Assembly (NCBI RefSeq): GCF_016907295.1
Contig: NZ_JAFBBR010000001.1
Location: 2,728,001-2,792,000 of the forward strand
DNA from: Microbacterium dextranolyticum
GTDB taxonomy: Bacteria > Actinomycetota > Actinomycetes > Actinomycetales > Microbacteriaceae
DNA length: 64,000 nt
Direction of reading: 5' to 3'
Shown in pieces: positions 54,608 to 63,421 of the stretch. A model generated the notes under the pieces. The model saw nothing but the letters and a program-made list of their open reading frames with translations. It was not told the origin of the DNA and did no database searches. The position numbers and the translations under genes were made by a program. The first letter of the stretch is position 1, and every line of letters begins with the position of its first letter.

Positions 54608-55642
54608 TTAGGGGCGGAGCATCACCTTGAGCGCCTCGCGGCGATCCATCAGCTCGTAGCCGCGCGCCGCGTCGTCGAGGGAGAGTTCGACGTCGAAGAC
54701 CCGACCTGGATCCACCTCGCCCGACAGCACGTCGGGAAGCAGCCGATCGATGTAGTGGCGCACCGGCGCGACACCGCCGGTGATCGTGACGTTGCGGGCG
54801 AACTGCTCGCGTCCGATCGGCCCCTCGCGGTACTGCGGCACCCCGACGCGCGCGATCCGCCCCCCGGCGCGGACGATCCCGAGCGCCTGCTCGAGCGCCG
54901 GGAGGTGCCCGACCGCCTCGAGCACGACGTGGCATCCGTCGCCGCCGGTGAGCTCTCGCACGGCCTCGACGCCCTCGTCTGCGCGGGTCGCCACGACATC
55001 CGTCGCGCCGAACTCGCGGCCGAGGTCGGTCCGAGCGGCATGCCGGCCCATGAGGATGATCCGCTCGGCACCCAGTCGCCGGGCCGAGAGGACCGCGAGC
55101 AGCCCGACCGCCCCATCACCGATGACCGCGACGGTGGTCTCGGGGCCCGCCCCGCCGGTGAGTGCGGCGTGGAACCCGGTGCCGTAGACGTCGCTGAGAG
55201 TCAGCAGGCTCGCCAGCAGCCCACTGTGCTCGTCGACCGGAACGGGGTAGAGCGTTCCGTCGGCCAGAGGCGCGCGCAGCAGCTCGGCCTGTGCACCGGC
55301 GGAGCCGAGCCGGCTCGCGAGCCCGGCCCGGCGGCACGAGGTCTGCAGGCCCTCACGGCAGAAGTCGCACACCCCGCACGAGAACACGAACGGGACGATC
55401 ACGAGGTCGCCGGGTCGCACGGTGACGACCTCGGCGCCGACCTCTTCGACGACACCGAGGTACTCGTGGCCCATCGACGTGCCGTCGGGGTTCGGGGCCA
55501 TCGAATGGTAGGGATGCAGGTCGCTGCCGCAGACGCACGTTCGGACGAGCCTCACCAGGGCATCCGTGGGCTCCTCGATCCGAGGGGCGGGAGCATCGAT
55601 CACCCGGACATCGCCGGGGGCGAACATGTACGCGGCACGCAT
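54608..55642 (-). CDS. Zinc-dependent alcohol dehydrogenase (MDR family)
   Basis: Medium-chain dehydrogenase/reductase of 344 aa. Catalytic zinc ligands are Cys in TCVCGSDLHPY and the HE pair in MGHEYLGVVEE; structural zinc cysteines are in CGVCDFCREGLQTSC. The cofactor fold has VAVIGDGAVGLLAVLSARRLG. The C-terminus ends DRREALKVMLRP. The segment GHLPALEQALGIVRAGGRI is typical of the threonine-dehydrogenase/IMP-like branch often acting on alcohols or formaldehyde derivatives. The substrate is not evident. The start at 55642 gives the standard MRAA-type N-terminus. It shares no regulatory motif with the arabinose genes. Confidence 0.9.
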   Translation of the reverse strand: MRAAYMFAPGDVRVIDAPAPRIEEPTDALVRLVRTCVCGSDLHPYHSMAPNPDGTSMGHEYLGVVEEVGAEVVTVRPGDLVIVPFVFSCGVCDFCREGLQTSCRRAGLASRLGSAGAQAELLRAPLADGTLYPVPVDEHSGLLASLLTLSDVYGTGFHAALTGGAGPETTVAVIGDGAVGLLAVLSARRLGAERIILMGRHAARTDLGREFGATDVVATRADEGVEAVRELTGGDGCHVVLEAVGHLPALEQALGIVRAGGRIARVGVPQYREGPIGREQFARNVTITGGVAPVRHYIDRLLPDVLSGEVDPGRVFDVELSLDDAARGYELMDRREALKVMLRP

Positions 55643-55697
55643 GCCTCCAGTCAACACCCTCGGCGGCACGCCTCCTGCCGCCCGCGAGCGGAGACCG

Positions 55698-56537
55698 TCA
55701 GGGCTGGTCGCCGGTGGCGACGGGCCGCCCGGGCGTGTTCGCCCACTGGCTCCAGGAACCGGGGTACAGCGCCGCCTTGTGGCCCGCCACGGCGAGCGCG
55801 AGCACCTCCTGCGCGGCGCTCACGCCTGAGCCGCAGTACACACCCACACGACCGCCCCCGACACCGAGCGCGGCGAAGCGCGCCTGCAACTCGTCCGGCG
55901 AGCGGAGAGTCCCGTCCCCGTTCACGTTCTCGGACGTGGGCGCGCTGATCGCACCGGGGACGTGTCCCGCACGCGGATCGATCGGCTCAGTCTCACCCCG
56001 GTAGCGCTCGCCGGCCCGGGCATCCAGCAGCACCCCGTCGGGGCTCGCGGCGAGCGACGCCGCCTCGTCGATCGTGAGCTGGGGCATCCGTCCGGACTGC
56101 AACGTCACACCGCCCTCCACCGGGAGGATCTCGCCCTGCTCCAAGGGAAGACCTGCCGCGCGCCACACGGCAAGTCCGCCGTCGAGAACCCGCGCGTCCA
56201 CTCCCGCGTCGCGCAGCATCCACCATGCACGGGCCGCCCCGTAGCCCTGCCAGTCGTCGTAGACGACGACCGTGTCGCCGTCGTCGATCCCCCATCGGCG
56301 GGCGGATGCCTGGAACGCGGCAGCCTCGGGCAGGGGGTGCCTCCCGTCGAACGGGTGGCCGTGAGCGGCGAGGTCGTCGTCGAGTCGCACGAAGACCGCT
56401 CCGGGGATGTGCCCGGCACGGTAGTCGGGGTGGCCGTCCGGGCCGCCGAGCCGCCAGCGCACGTCGAGGACGACGGGCGCCGCGCCCGCGCGCAGCGCGG
56501 CATCGAGTTCGGCGGCGGTGATGAGGTGATCGGTCAT
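55698..56537 (-). CDS. Sulfurtransferase with two rhodanese domains (thiosulfate/3-mercaptopyruvate type)
   Basis: Transfers sulfane sulfur from thiosulfate or 3-mercaptopyruvate to cyanide or thiols. The 279-aa protein has an inactive N-terminal rhodanese domain (about 1-130, with Asp in VVYDDWQGYGA at the usual Cys position) and an active C-terminal domain (about 155-275) with CGSGVSA, the catalytic loop of the TST/MST family. The preceding LDARAGERYRGETEPIDPRA is a conserved family stretch. It stands upstream of the alcohol dehydrogenase on the same strand and is divergent from the DHA2 MFS gene. Confidence 0.9.
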   Translation of the reverse strand: MTDHLITAAELDAALRAGAAPVVLDVRWRLGGPDGHPDYRAGHIPGAVFVRLDDDLAAHGHPFDGRHPLPEAAAFQASARRWGIDDGDTVVVYDDWQGYGAARAWWMLRDAGVDARVLDGGLAVWRAAGLPLEQGEILPVEGGVTLQSGRMPQLTIDEAASLAASPDGVLLDARAGERYRGETEPIDPRAGHVPGAISAPTSENVNGDGTLRSPDELQARFAALGVGGGRVGVYCGSGVSAAQEVLALAVAGHKAALYPGSWSQWANTPGRPVATGDQP

Positions 56538-56651
56538 GATCCGACGGTACGCCCGGCGTCCGCGCGATGGGGCGCCACGACCCTGCGGCCAGCGCGCACC
56601 GCCGATCGAGCATATTGTCAGACCACAACTGGACAGAGGTCGCCCACGGGT

Positions 56652-56680
56652 GCATACTTTCAGCATGACTGAAGGTATGC
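56652..56680. promoter_or_regulatory. Operator palindrome overlapping the MFS start codon
   Basis: Arms GCATACTTTCAG (56652-56663) and CTGAAGGTATGC (56669-56680) surround CATGA, with one mismatched pair in 12. The spacer contains the ATG at 56665, and a TANNNT -10-like hexamer (TACTTT, 56655-56660) lies in the left arm. The adjacent PadR regulator is the prime candidate to bind here. Confidence 0.6.
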
Positions 56681-58303
56681 CCGTTGCGGTCGCCGGCGAA
56701 TCCGACGCACCCTCCCGCCGCGCGTGGATCGGGCTGGCGGCGCTGGCCACCGGGCTCGGCATGATCGTGCTCGACGGGACGATCGTCGGCGTCGCCCTGC
56801 CGACGATGATTCACGACCTCTCGCTCGATCTCACAGACGCGCAGTGGGTGTCGAGCCTGTACGCGGTGCTGCTGGCCGCCCTCCTGCTGTCCACGGGGAA
56901 GCTCGCGGACCGGTTCGGGCGCAAGCGCCTGTTCCTCGCCGGCGTCGCCGTCTTCGTCGCCGGCAGCCTGTGGGCGGCCACAGCCGAGTCTGCGGGAATC
57001 CTGCTCGCCGCCCGCGCCGCGCAAGCGGTGGGCGCCGCGCTCATCATGCCCTCGACACTGTCGACCGTGAACGCCGTCTTCCGCGGGAAGTCACGAGCGG
57101 CCGCCTTCGGGGTGTGGGGCGCCGTCATCTCCGGCGCCGCCGCGCTGGGTCCTCTCGTCGGCGGCATCCTCACGCAGTATGCGTCATGGCAGTGGGTGTT
57201 CCTCGTGAACCTTCCGCTCGGGGCGGCGGTGTTCGCCGTCGCCGTCTGGGCGGTGCCCGAGACGCGTGGTTCGGGCTTCCGGCGCGGAGCCGACGTCGAC
57301 GGCGCCCTGCTGGCGGCGATCGGTTTCGGCGCACTCGTCTTCGCTGTGATCGAAGGGCCCACGCTCGGCTGGTGGGCTCCCGCGGCCGACCTCGCCATCG
57401 GCGGATGGGGCTGGCCCGCCACCGCCCCCGTCTCGATCGTCCCGATCTGTCTCGCCGTCTCGGCCGTCGCCCTCACGCTGTTCGTGATCTGGGAACGCCA
57501 TCGCGAACGTGTGCAGCGCGACGCGCTGCTGGATCTGCACCTCTTCTCCCTGCGCACCTTCTCGTGGGGCAACGTCACCGCCGCGACCGTGGCGGTGGGC
57601 GAGTTCGCGCTCATCTTCGTGCTGCCGCTGTACCTCACCGCCGCCCTCGGCCTGTCGGTGCTGCAGACCGGTCTCATCCTGGCCGCGATGGCGTTCGGCG
57701 CGTTCGCCTCCGGAGCCGCCGCACGGCATCTGGCCGCGCGGTTCGGCGCCACTGGCACCGTCGTCATCGGCCTCTCGCTCGAGGTGATCGGCGTCATCGC
57801 CCTCGCTCTCGTCGTGAGCGGGGTCACCCCCGGCGGAATCATCGCCCTCCCGCTGGTCGTCTACGGCCTCGGCCTCGGCCTCGCCTCGGCGCAGCTGACC
57901 GGCACCGTGCTGCGCGACGTACCGGTCGCCGTCAGCGGCCAGGCATCGGCGACCCAGTCGACCGTCCGTCAGATCGGAACGGCACTCGGCACAGCCTTCG
58001 CCGGGGCCACTCTGTCGATCTCGCTCGCGATCGCCCTGCCGGGCGCGCTGGAGCAGGCAGGGTTCACCGGCCCTGCCGCGTCGCAGCTCGCCGACGCGAC
58101 CCGCGCCTCGGCGGGGACGATGATCTCTCAGCTGCGCGCGCACGGCGCTGCCAGCAGCCTCGGGACTCAGACGGATGCCGCCGTGGCGGCCCTGTCCGCC
58201 GGGTTCGCAGACGCGACGCGCTGGTCGATGCTCGTCGCCGGCGTGTTCCTGCTGCTCGGGCTGGTGGGCGCACTGCGACTGCGCTCCCTCGACCGATCCT
58301 CGA

Positions 58304-58329
<26 letters not shown>
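56665..58329 (+). CDS. DHA2 family MFS transporter (EmrB/QacA type drug exporter)
   Basis: Proton-driven exporter of 554 aa with about 14 membrane segments. DHA2 signatures are visible: motif A in GKLADRFGRKRLF, motif D1-like LDGTIVGVALPTM in segment 1 and motif C-like GPLVGGILTQYASWQWVF. Start ATG 56665 has no ribosome site and sits 5-6 nt after a -10-like hexamer, so the mRNA is probably leaderless; a second ATG lies four codons on. Its 3' end overlaps that of the convergent PadR gene by 26 bp. Substrates are probably toxic or antibiotic compounds sensed by PadR. Confidence 0.9.
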
Positions 58330-58903
<574 letters not shown>

Positions 58904-58982
58904 CCGTGTCCCCTCCCTCTGCATGCCGGGTATGTGTATTCCGAGTATAGAGAGCGCCCGCGCGGCTCGGCCCGCGCAGCGG

Positions 58983-60056
58983 TCAGTCGTCGTGCAGGCG
59001 CACGGTGAGCGCGGCTGCCGTGCCGATCGCCGCTCCGACGACGGTGTCGACGACCCGCTCGAGCGCGAGCGGCACGGTCGCCGCATGCCCCGATGCCGCA
59101 CCGATGAGCAGCAGGACGAGCGGCGTGATGAACACCAACGCCAACGCGTAGTGGCGCACGACGACCAGCTCGATCACGAACTGCAGGGCGCCGAGCACGA
59201 TCCCCAGCGCCCAGATCGGCAACGGCAGGAACGCGAGCACCAGGTAAAGCACTCCCCCGCCGATCGTTCCTACCGAGCGATGGATGCCGCGGGTCGCCGC
59301 GGCCCGTCGACCCAGAGGCATCCCGGCCACCGCGATCCCCGCGCAGACCACCCAGTAGGAACGGGTCGGGTCGACGAGCATCGCGGCGCAGACGCCGAGC
59401 ACCGCGACGATCGCGCTCCGTGCCGTCAGCGACCGCGCGACGCCGCCCCATCGCGCGGGAAAGAGCTCGGCGAGCGGTCGCGGCTTCTCAGCGCGATACC
59501 GGGGCAGCGCAAGCGGCGCCGCCACCAGGACGCACGCGAACACACACGAGCCCGCGACCACGACCAGGTACGTGAGGGGATCGACGGCCCTGCCCCCATC
59601 GTGCAGGGCGGTGATCTGCGCCGACAGCCCGAAGACCAGCACGAAGAAGACCGTGCCCGGCGGACCGAGCGAGCGCCGGCCCGCGACGGCGGCCGAGACG
59701 ATCGTGACGATCACGACGCCGGCCAGCACGACGGGCGTCCCTCCCGCGGCGGCGAGCGTCCCCGCCGCCGCGCAGGCGATCAGCGCCAGTGCGATGAGAG
59801 GAGCGAAACGTGCCCGCTCGCGCGGGCGCAGCCATCCGCCGTAGATGACGGTGAACGCGCCGGATGCCGCCAGCAGCGCGATGTCGGAGCGACCGACGGC
59901 GGCGAGGAGCACGATCGGTGCGGCCATCGCGAGGCCCGCCTGCAGCGCCAGCGGCCAGCGACGCCCCGTCGGTGGGCCGAAGCTCGTGAGGCTGTCGGCG
60001 ACGTGTCGCAGTTCCCGGTGCATCCGCGCGCCGAGGGGGACATGATCGGGATGCAC
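58983..60056 (-). CDS. FUSC family membrane protein
   Basis: Membrane protein of 357 aa with about ten hydrophobic segments in two blocks (about 35-185 and 210-345), the repeated architecture of FUSC/aromatic-acid exporter proteins. The second block carries SIVAVLGVCAAM-like ARSAIVAVLGVCAAMLVD followed by YWVVCAGIAV and RGIHRSVGTIGGGVLYLV, the family signature with conserved Arg and Gly. It lacks the large cytoplasmic domain of AaeB and is closer to compact actinobacterial members. Start is GTG 60056, with GGGAG nearby. It is upstream of and on the same strand as padR, with a 79-bp gap. Confidence 0.8.
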   Translation of the reverse strand: MHPDHVPLGARMHRELRHVADSLTSFGPPTGRRWPLALQAGLAMAAPIVLLAAVGRSDIALLAASGAFTVIYGGWLRPRERARFAPLIALALIACAAAGTLAAAGGTPVVLAGVVIVTIVSAAVAGRRSLGPPGTVFFVLVFGLSAQITALHDGGRAVDPLTYLVVVAGSCVFACVLVAAPLALPRYRAEKPRPLAELFPARWGGVARSLTARSAIVAVLGVCAAMLVDPTRSYWVVCAGIAVAGMPLGRRAAATRGIHRSVGTIGGGVLYLVLAFLPLPIWALGIVLGALQFVIELVVVRHYALALVFITPLVLLLIGAASGHAATVPLALERVVDTVVGAAIGTAAALTVRLHDD

Positions 60057-60136
60057 GCTCCCATTCTCCCTGCATCCGCTCCTGTCGCGGCGACCCTCTC
60101 AGCATCCGCCCAAGCGCTCTGGCTACGGTCTGACAC

Positions 60137-60835
60137 ATGAGCACCCGTGGCGGAGATCTCTCCGTGTCGTTCGGCGGCGACGTCGCGACATTCTCGACCG
60201 AAGAACTCCGTTCGATGCGCGACGAGCTGCAGCGGTTCCTCCTCGAGTACCAGTTCGGACTGCGCGAGGTCGAGACGAAGCTGGTCATCCTGCGCGACGA
60301 GTTCCAGCTCACGCACGACTACAACCCGATCGAGCACGTATCCAGCCGCGTGAAGACGGCCGACAGCCTCGTGGACAAGATCGCCCGCAAGGGCATCGAG
60401 CCGACCTTCGATGCGATTCGCACGGGCGTCACCGACATCGCCGGGATCCGGGTCACGACGAGCTTCACCCGCGATGCGTATCGCCTGTTCGACCTGCTGA
60501 CCGGACAGGACGACATCTCCGTGCGCCTGGTCAAGGACTACATCTCCGATCCCAAGCCGAACGGATACAAGAGCCTGCACGCGATCGTGGAGGTGCCGGT
60601 GTTCCTCTCCACGGGCAGGGTCGAGGTGCCCGTCGAGGTGCAGTTCCGCACGATCGCGATGGACTTCTGGGCCAGCCTCGAGCACAAGATCTACTACAAG
60701 TACGACGGCGCCGTCCCCGACGGGCTGCTGGCGGAGCTCAAGGATGCCGCCGACTCGGCCGCCCTGCTGGATGCGCGGATGGAACGCCTGCACGAGCAGC
60801 TGCACGGCCCGAATCACGTCGTCCACGCCATCTGA
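60137..60835 (+). CDS. Small alarmone synthetase (RelQ/YjbM-type GTP pyrophosphokinase)
   Basis: Single-domain (p)ppGpp synthetase of 232 aa that makes alarmones from GTP/GDP and ATP without a hydrolase or TGS/ACT regulatory domain. Synthetase motifs: SRVKTADSLVDKIARKG (ATP side), DIAGIRVTTSF, VKDYISDPKPNGYKSLHAIV (the nucleotide-binding loop with the Tyr and Ser-Leu-His) and VEVQFRTIAMDFWASLEHKIYYK. All expected catalytic residues (Asp in DIAGIR, Glu in VEVQFR) are present. ATG 60137 has no strong ribosome site. It is a lone gene ending in a hairpin shared with the convergent oxidoreductase. Confidence 0.92.
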   Translation: MSTRGGDLSVSFGGDVATFSTEELRSMRDELQRFLLEYQFGLREVETKLVILRDEFQLTHDYNPIEHVSSRVKTADSLVDKIARKGIEPTFDAIRTGVTDIAGIRVTTSFTRDAYRLFDLLTGQDDISVRLVKDYISDPKPNGYKSLHAIVEVPVFLSTGRVEVPVEVQFRTIAMDFWASLEHKIYYKYDGAVPDGLLAELKDAADSAALLDARMERLHEQLHGPNHVVHAI

Positions 60836-60873
60836 CGCACGCCCCTCTGCGGCGAACGGAGAGGCGTGCGTCA
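60833..60873. terminator. Bidirectional terminator overlapping a stop codon
   Basis: A 15-bp stem with one mismatch (60833-60847 with 60859-60873) begins with the TGA of the alarmone synthetase and ends in the first unit of the adjoining 8-bp repeat. It can serve both convergent genes. Confidence 0.65.
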
Positions 60874-60899
60874 GGGCGTCAGGGCGTCAGGGCGTCAGG
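60871..60899. repeat. Tandem 8-bp repeat TCAGGGCG
   Basis: Three full copies plus a partial copy lie at the 3' end of the oxidoreductase gene. Because the unit is 8 bp, each copy puts a TGA on the minus strand in a different frame; the gene stop is the copy at 60895-60897. Confidence 0.9.
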
Positions 60900-61935
60900 A
60901 GAGAGTGATGCTCTCGCCGTTCTCGGCGGCGGCCTTGACCGCGTTCAGCACGTCGAGCGTGCGGATCGCGTCCTCCGGCGTCACGATCGGCTGCTCCTCG
61001 CCCCGGATGACCCCGGCGAAGTGCACGAGCTGCAGACGGTGCGGCAGGCCCTCTCGCACTCCCTGGATCTCGCACGTGAGCGGCGCGGTCCAGTCCGAGA
61101 CGCCGTCGGCGTAGGTGAAGAGCTGCAGGCGCGGCAACGAGAGCGATCCGCGCGTCCCCATGATGAGGTACGCGTCCGTGTCGAAGGGGGCGAAGAACGG
61201 GTTCTCCCGCGCCGTCGCCTCCCAGTTCCACGGCGACGCCGCGGCATCCGACAGCGTCAGCGAGCCGAGCGCGCCGCCCGCGAACCGCACGTTGACGACG
61301 GCGGAGTCCTCCACCTCGAAACCGCGGGCCGCATTCGCCGCCATGCCCTGGATCTGCTCCGGCTCGCCGATGAGATACCGCATCAGGTCGACGTCGTGGA
61401 CCATGTTCACCAGGATCGGGCCGGCGCCCTTCTGACGCCGCCACGGGATGTCGTAGTAGGTGTCGGGCTTGTAGATCGCGTAGTGCATCGACACCGTGAC
61501 GATCCGCCCCAGCACGCCCGAGTCGATGATCTCCTTCGCCCGACGCACCTTGGGGTTGTGCCGACGGTGTTGACCGATGAGCACCTTCGCGCCCTGCTCG
61601 CGGGCCTCGGCCGCGAAGGCGCGTGCGTCGTCGAGGTCGTCGCTGATGGGCTTTTCGACGAGAACGGGGATGCCCCGGGCGATGACGTCACGCGCCATCG
61701 GCAGATGCAGACGGTTCGGCGACGCGATGATCACGCCGTCGGGTCGGACGGCGTCGAGCATCTCGACGTGGTCCGCATACCAGGGGACGCCGAGCGATGC
61801 GGCATACGCCTCGGTCTCCGGCATGGGGTCGGCGAGCGCGACGAGCACCGTCTGCGGATCGTCCTGGACGTAGCGGACGTGGTCGCGGCCCATGGCGCCG
61901 GCGCCGATGATAGCGATGCGGAGCTGTTCGTTCAT
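60895..61935 (-). CDS. Gfo/Idh/MocA family oxidoreductase
   Basis: NAD(P)-dependent dehydrogenase of 346 aa. Rossmann motif IAIIGAGAMGRDHVRYV (about residues 7-23), EKP motif in VLVEKPISDDLDDA, and the substrate-binding MVHDVDLMRYLIGEP with the conserved Asp-His region are present. It resembles inositol 2-dehydrogenase-like members. GAGAGGAAT precedes the ATG, and it lies 26 bp after the MFS gene, forming a transporter-dehydrogenase operon for uptake and oxidation of an unidentified polyol or sugar. It is a distant paralogue of the oxidoreductase at 31630. Confidence 0.88.
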   Translation of the reverse strand: MNEQLRIAIIGAGAMGRDHVRYVQDDPQTVLVALADPMPETEAYAASLGVPWYADHVEMLDAVRPDGVIIASPNRLHLPMARDVIARGIPVLVEKPISDDLDDARAFAAEAREQGAKVLIGQHRRHNPKVRRAKEIIDSGVLGRIVTVSMHYAIYKPDTYYDIPWRRQKGAGPILVNMVHDVDLMRYLIGEPEQIQGMAANAARGFEVEDSAVVNVRFAGGALGSLTLSDAAASPWNWEATARENPFFAPFDTDAYLIMGTRGSLSLPRLQLFTYADGVSDWTAPLTCEIQGVREGLPHRLQLVHFAGVIRGEEQPIVTPEDAIRTLDVLNAVKAAAENGESITLS

Positions 61936-61961
61936 GGTGGATTCCTCTCCTTCGGGCGGGG

Positions 61962-63236
61962 TCACTCGACGCCGACCGATGCCGACGGGGCAGGCACCAC
62001 GGAAGCGGTGCCGCGGGTGCGGGACGCGGTCGCCTTCAGTACGAAGACCAGGACCAGTCCGACGGCGCAGATCGCGGATGCGGCGAAGAAGGCGTTGCGG
62101 TACCCCGTCTCGTCGGAGAACAGCGAGGTCGCCAGACGCGGTCCGATCCAGGCGCCGATGGCGTAGCCGAGGAACATGATCCCGTAGTTCACGCCGAGGT
62201 TCTTCGTGCCGAACGTCTCTCCCGTCAAGGGCGGGTAGATCACCAGGAGCGCGCCGAAGGTGAATCCGAGCATCACGATGCAGACGACGAACAGTGCCGG
62301 GGCGGTCGCGATCGTGAGCAGGAGCATGGCCGCCAGCGTGCCGGAGAGCATGATGAGCAGGCTGCGGTAGGGGCCGATCCTGTCGTACAGTGCGCCGAAG
62401 CTGAGGCGCCCGGCGAAGTTCGCGATCGTCGACACCGACACCATCAGTGCGCCGAAGGCGGCCGCGGCCATCGTTCCCACATCGCCGATCTGCTTCTGCG
62501 CGATGGCCGAGACGGCCCCCACCAGCATGGTGCCACCGGTCGCGGCGGCGGCGAACAGCGCGAGCATCAGGTAGAAGCGACCGGACGACAGCATGCCGCG
62601 CCAGTCGACTCCTCCGTCGGCGGTCGCCGCCGCCGGAGCACCCTGGGGGGCGTAGCCGACGGGAACGGGGCGCACGAACAGCCCGCCGAGGCTGATCGCG
62701 ATCCAGAACACGACCCCGAGGGTCATCAGGGCGCCGGTGAGCCCCATCGCGCCCAGCAGCGCGTTGGCGGCGGGAGCCAGCAGGGCCGGCCCGATGGCGG
62801 CGCCGCCGAGCAGCAGACCGGAGGCCTTGCCGCGCATGTCGGGGAACCAGCGCTGCGCCGTCGTCAATGCGGGGTTGTAGACCAGGCCGTTGCCCATTCC
62901 GGCGATGACACCGTGGACGAGATAGAGCATCGGCAGCGCGGTGACCAGACCGGTGAAGAACCAGCCGATGCCGAAGAGCAGACCGCCCAGCAGCAGCACC
63001 GCACGCGGACCGACGCGGTCGCTGATCCGGCCCGAGAAGATGCCCGTGACGGCCATCACCGTCTGGAAGATGGAGAACGACAGTGTCACGTCGACCGGTG
63101 TCCAGTCGTTCTTCTGCGCCAGCGGGTTGAGGAAGACGCTGAAGAGCGCGATCGACGAGACGAAGAACAGCACGATGAAGGCGGCTCCGAGCACCCCCCA
63201 TCGCGCGGGATTGTTCGGACGGGAGACGGAGGACAT
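61962..63236 (-). CDS. MFS transporter, oxalate/formate antiporter-like (OFA/MCT) type
   Basis: Twelve-segment carrier of 424 aa. Loop 2-3 motif is GRISDRVGPRAVLLLGG, the family stretch GMGNGLVYNPALTTAQRWFPD (segment 4) is that of OFA and monocarboxylate transporters, and motif-A repeat GRLSFGALYDRIGPYRS lies after segment 8. GAGGAG lies 7 nt before the ATG. Members carry oxalate, formate, lactate or other small acids, but co-operonic Gfo/Idh/MocA dehydrogenases suggest a polyol or sugar acid here. Substrate uncertain. Confidence 0.85.
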   Translation of the reverse strand: MSSVSRPNNPARWGVLGAAFIVLFFVSSIALFSVFLNPLAQKNDWTPVDVTLSFSIFQTVMAVTGIFSGRISDRVGPRAVLLLGGLLFGIGWFFTGLVTALPMLYLVHGVIAGMGNGLVYNPALTTAQRWFPDMRGKASGLLLGGAAIGPALLAPAANALLGAMGLTGALMTLGVVFWIAISLGGLFVRPVPVGYAPQGAPAAATADGGVDWRGMLSSGRFYLMLALFAAAATGGTMLVGAVSAIAQKQIGDVGTMAAAAFGALMVSVSTIANFAGRLSFGALYDRIGPYRSLLIMLSGTLAAMLLLTIATAPALFVVCIVMLGFTFGALLVIYPPLTGETFGTKNLGVNYGIMFLGYAIGAWIGPRLATSLFSDETGYRNAFFAASAICAVGLVLVFVLKATASRTRGTASVVPAPSASVGVE

Positions 63237-63349
63237 GCTCACTCCTCGGGGGCGACCTCGCGGACGCCGACATCGCGGTCGGCGCCAGGACGGGCGACCG
63301 TCGCCCGCCCTTCCACCCTCGCGAGACTCCCCCACCGGGTTTCCCCGAT

Positions 63350-63374
63350 CGCACCGGGAAAATGGCCCGGTGCG
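63350..63374 (-). terminator. Hairpin downstream of the sulfhydrylase gene
   Basis: CGCACCGGG (63350-63358) pairs with CCCGGTGCG (63366-63374). A second small stem GTGCTC/GAGCAC lies at 63397-63413, 9 bp after the stop codon. Either may end the sulfhydrylase transcript; neither has a clear T-run. Confidence 0.5.
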
Positions 63375-63421
63375 GTCATGAATCAAATCTCACACTGTGC
63401 TCTCGCGGAGCACAATGCGCC

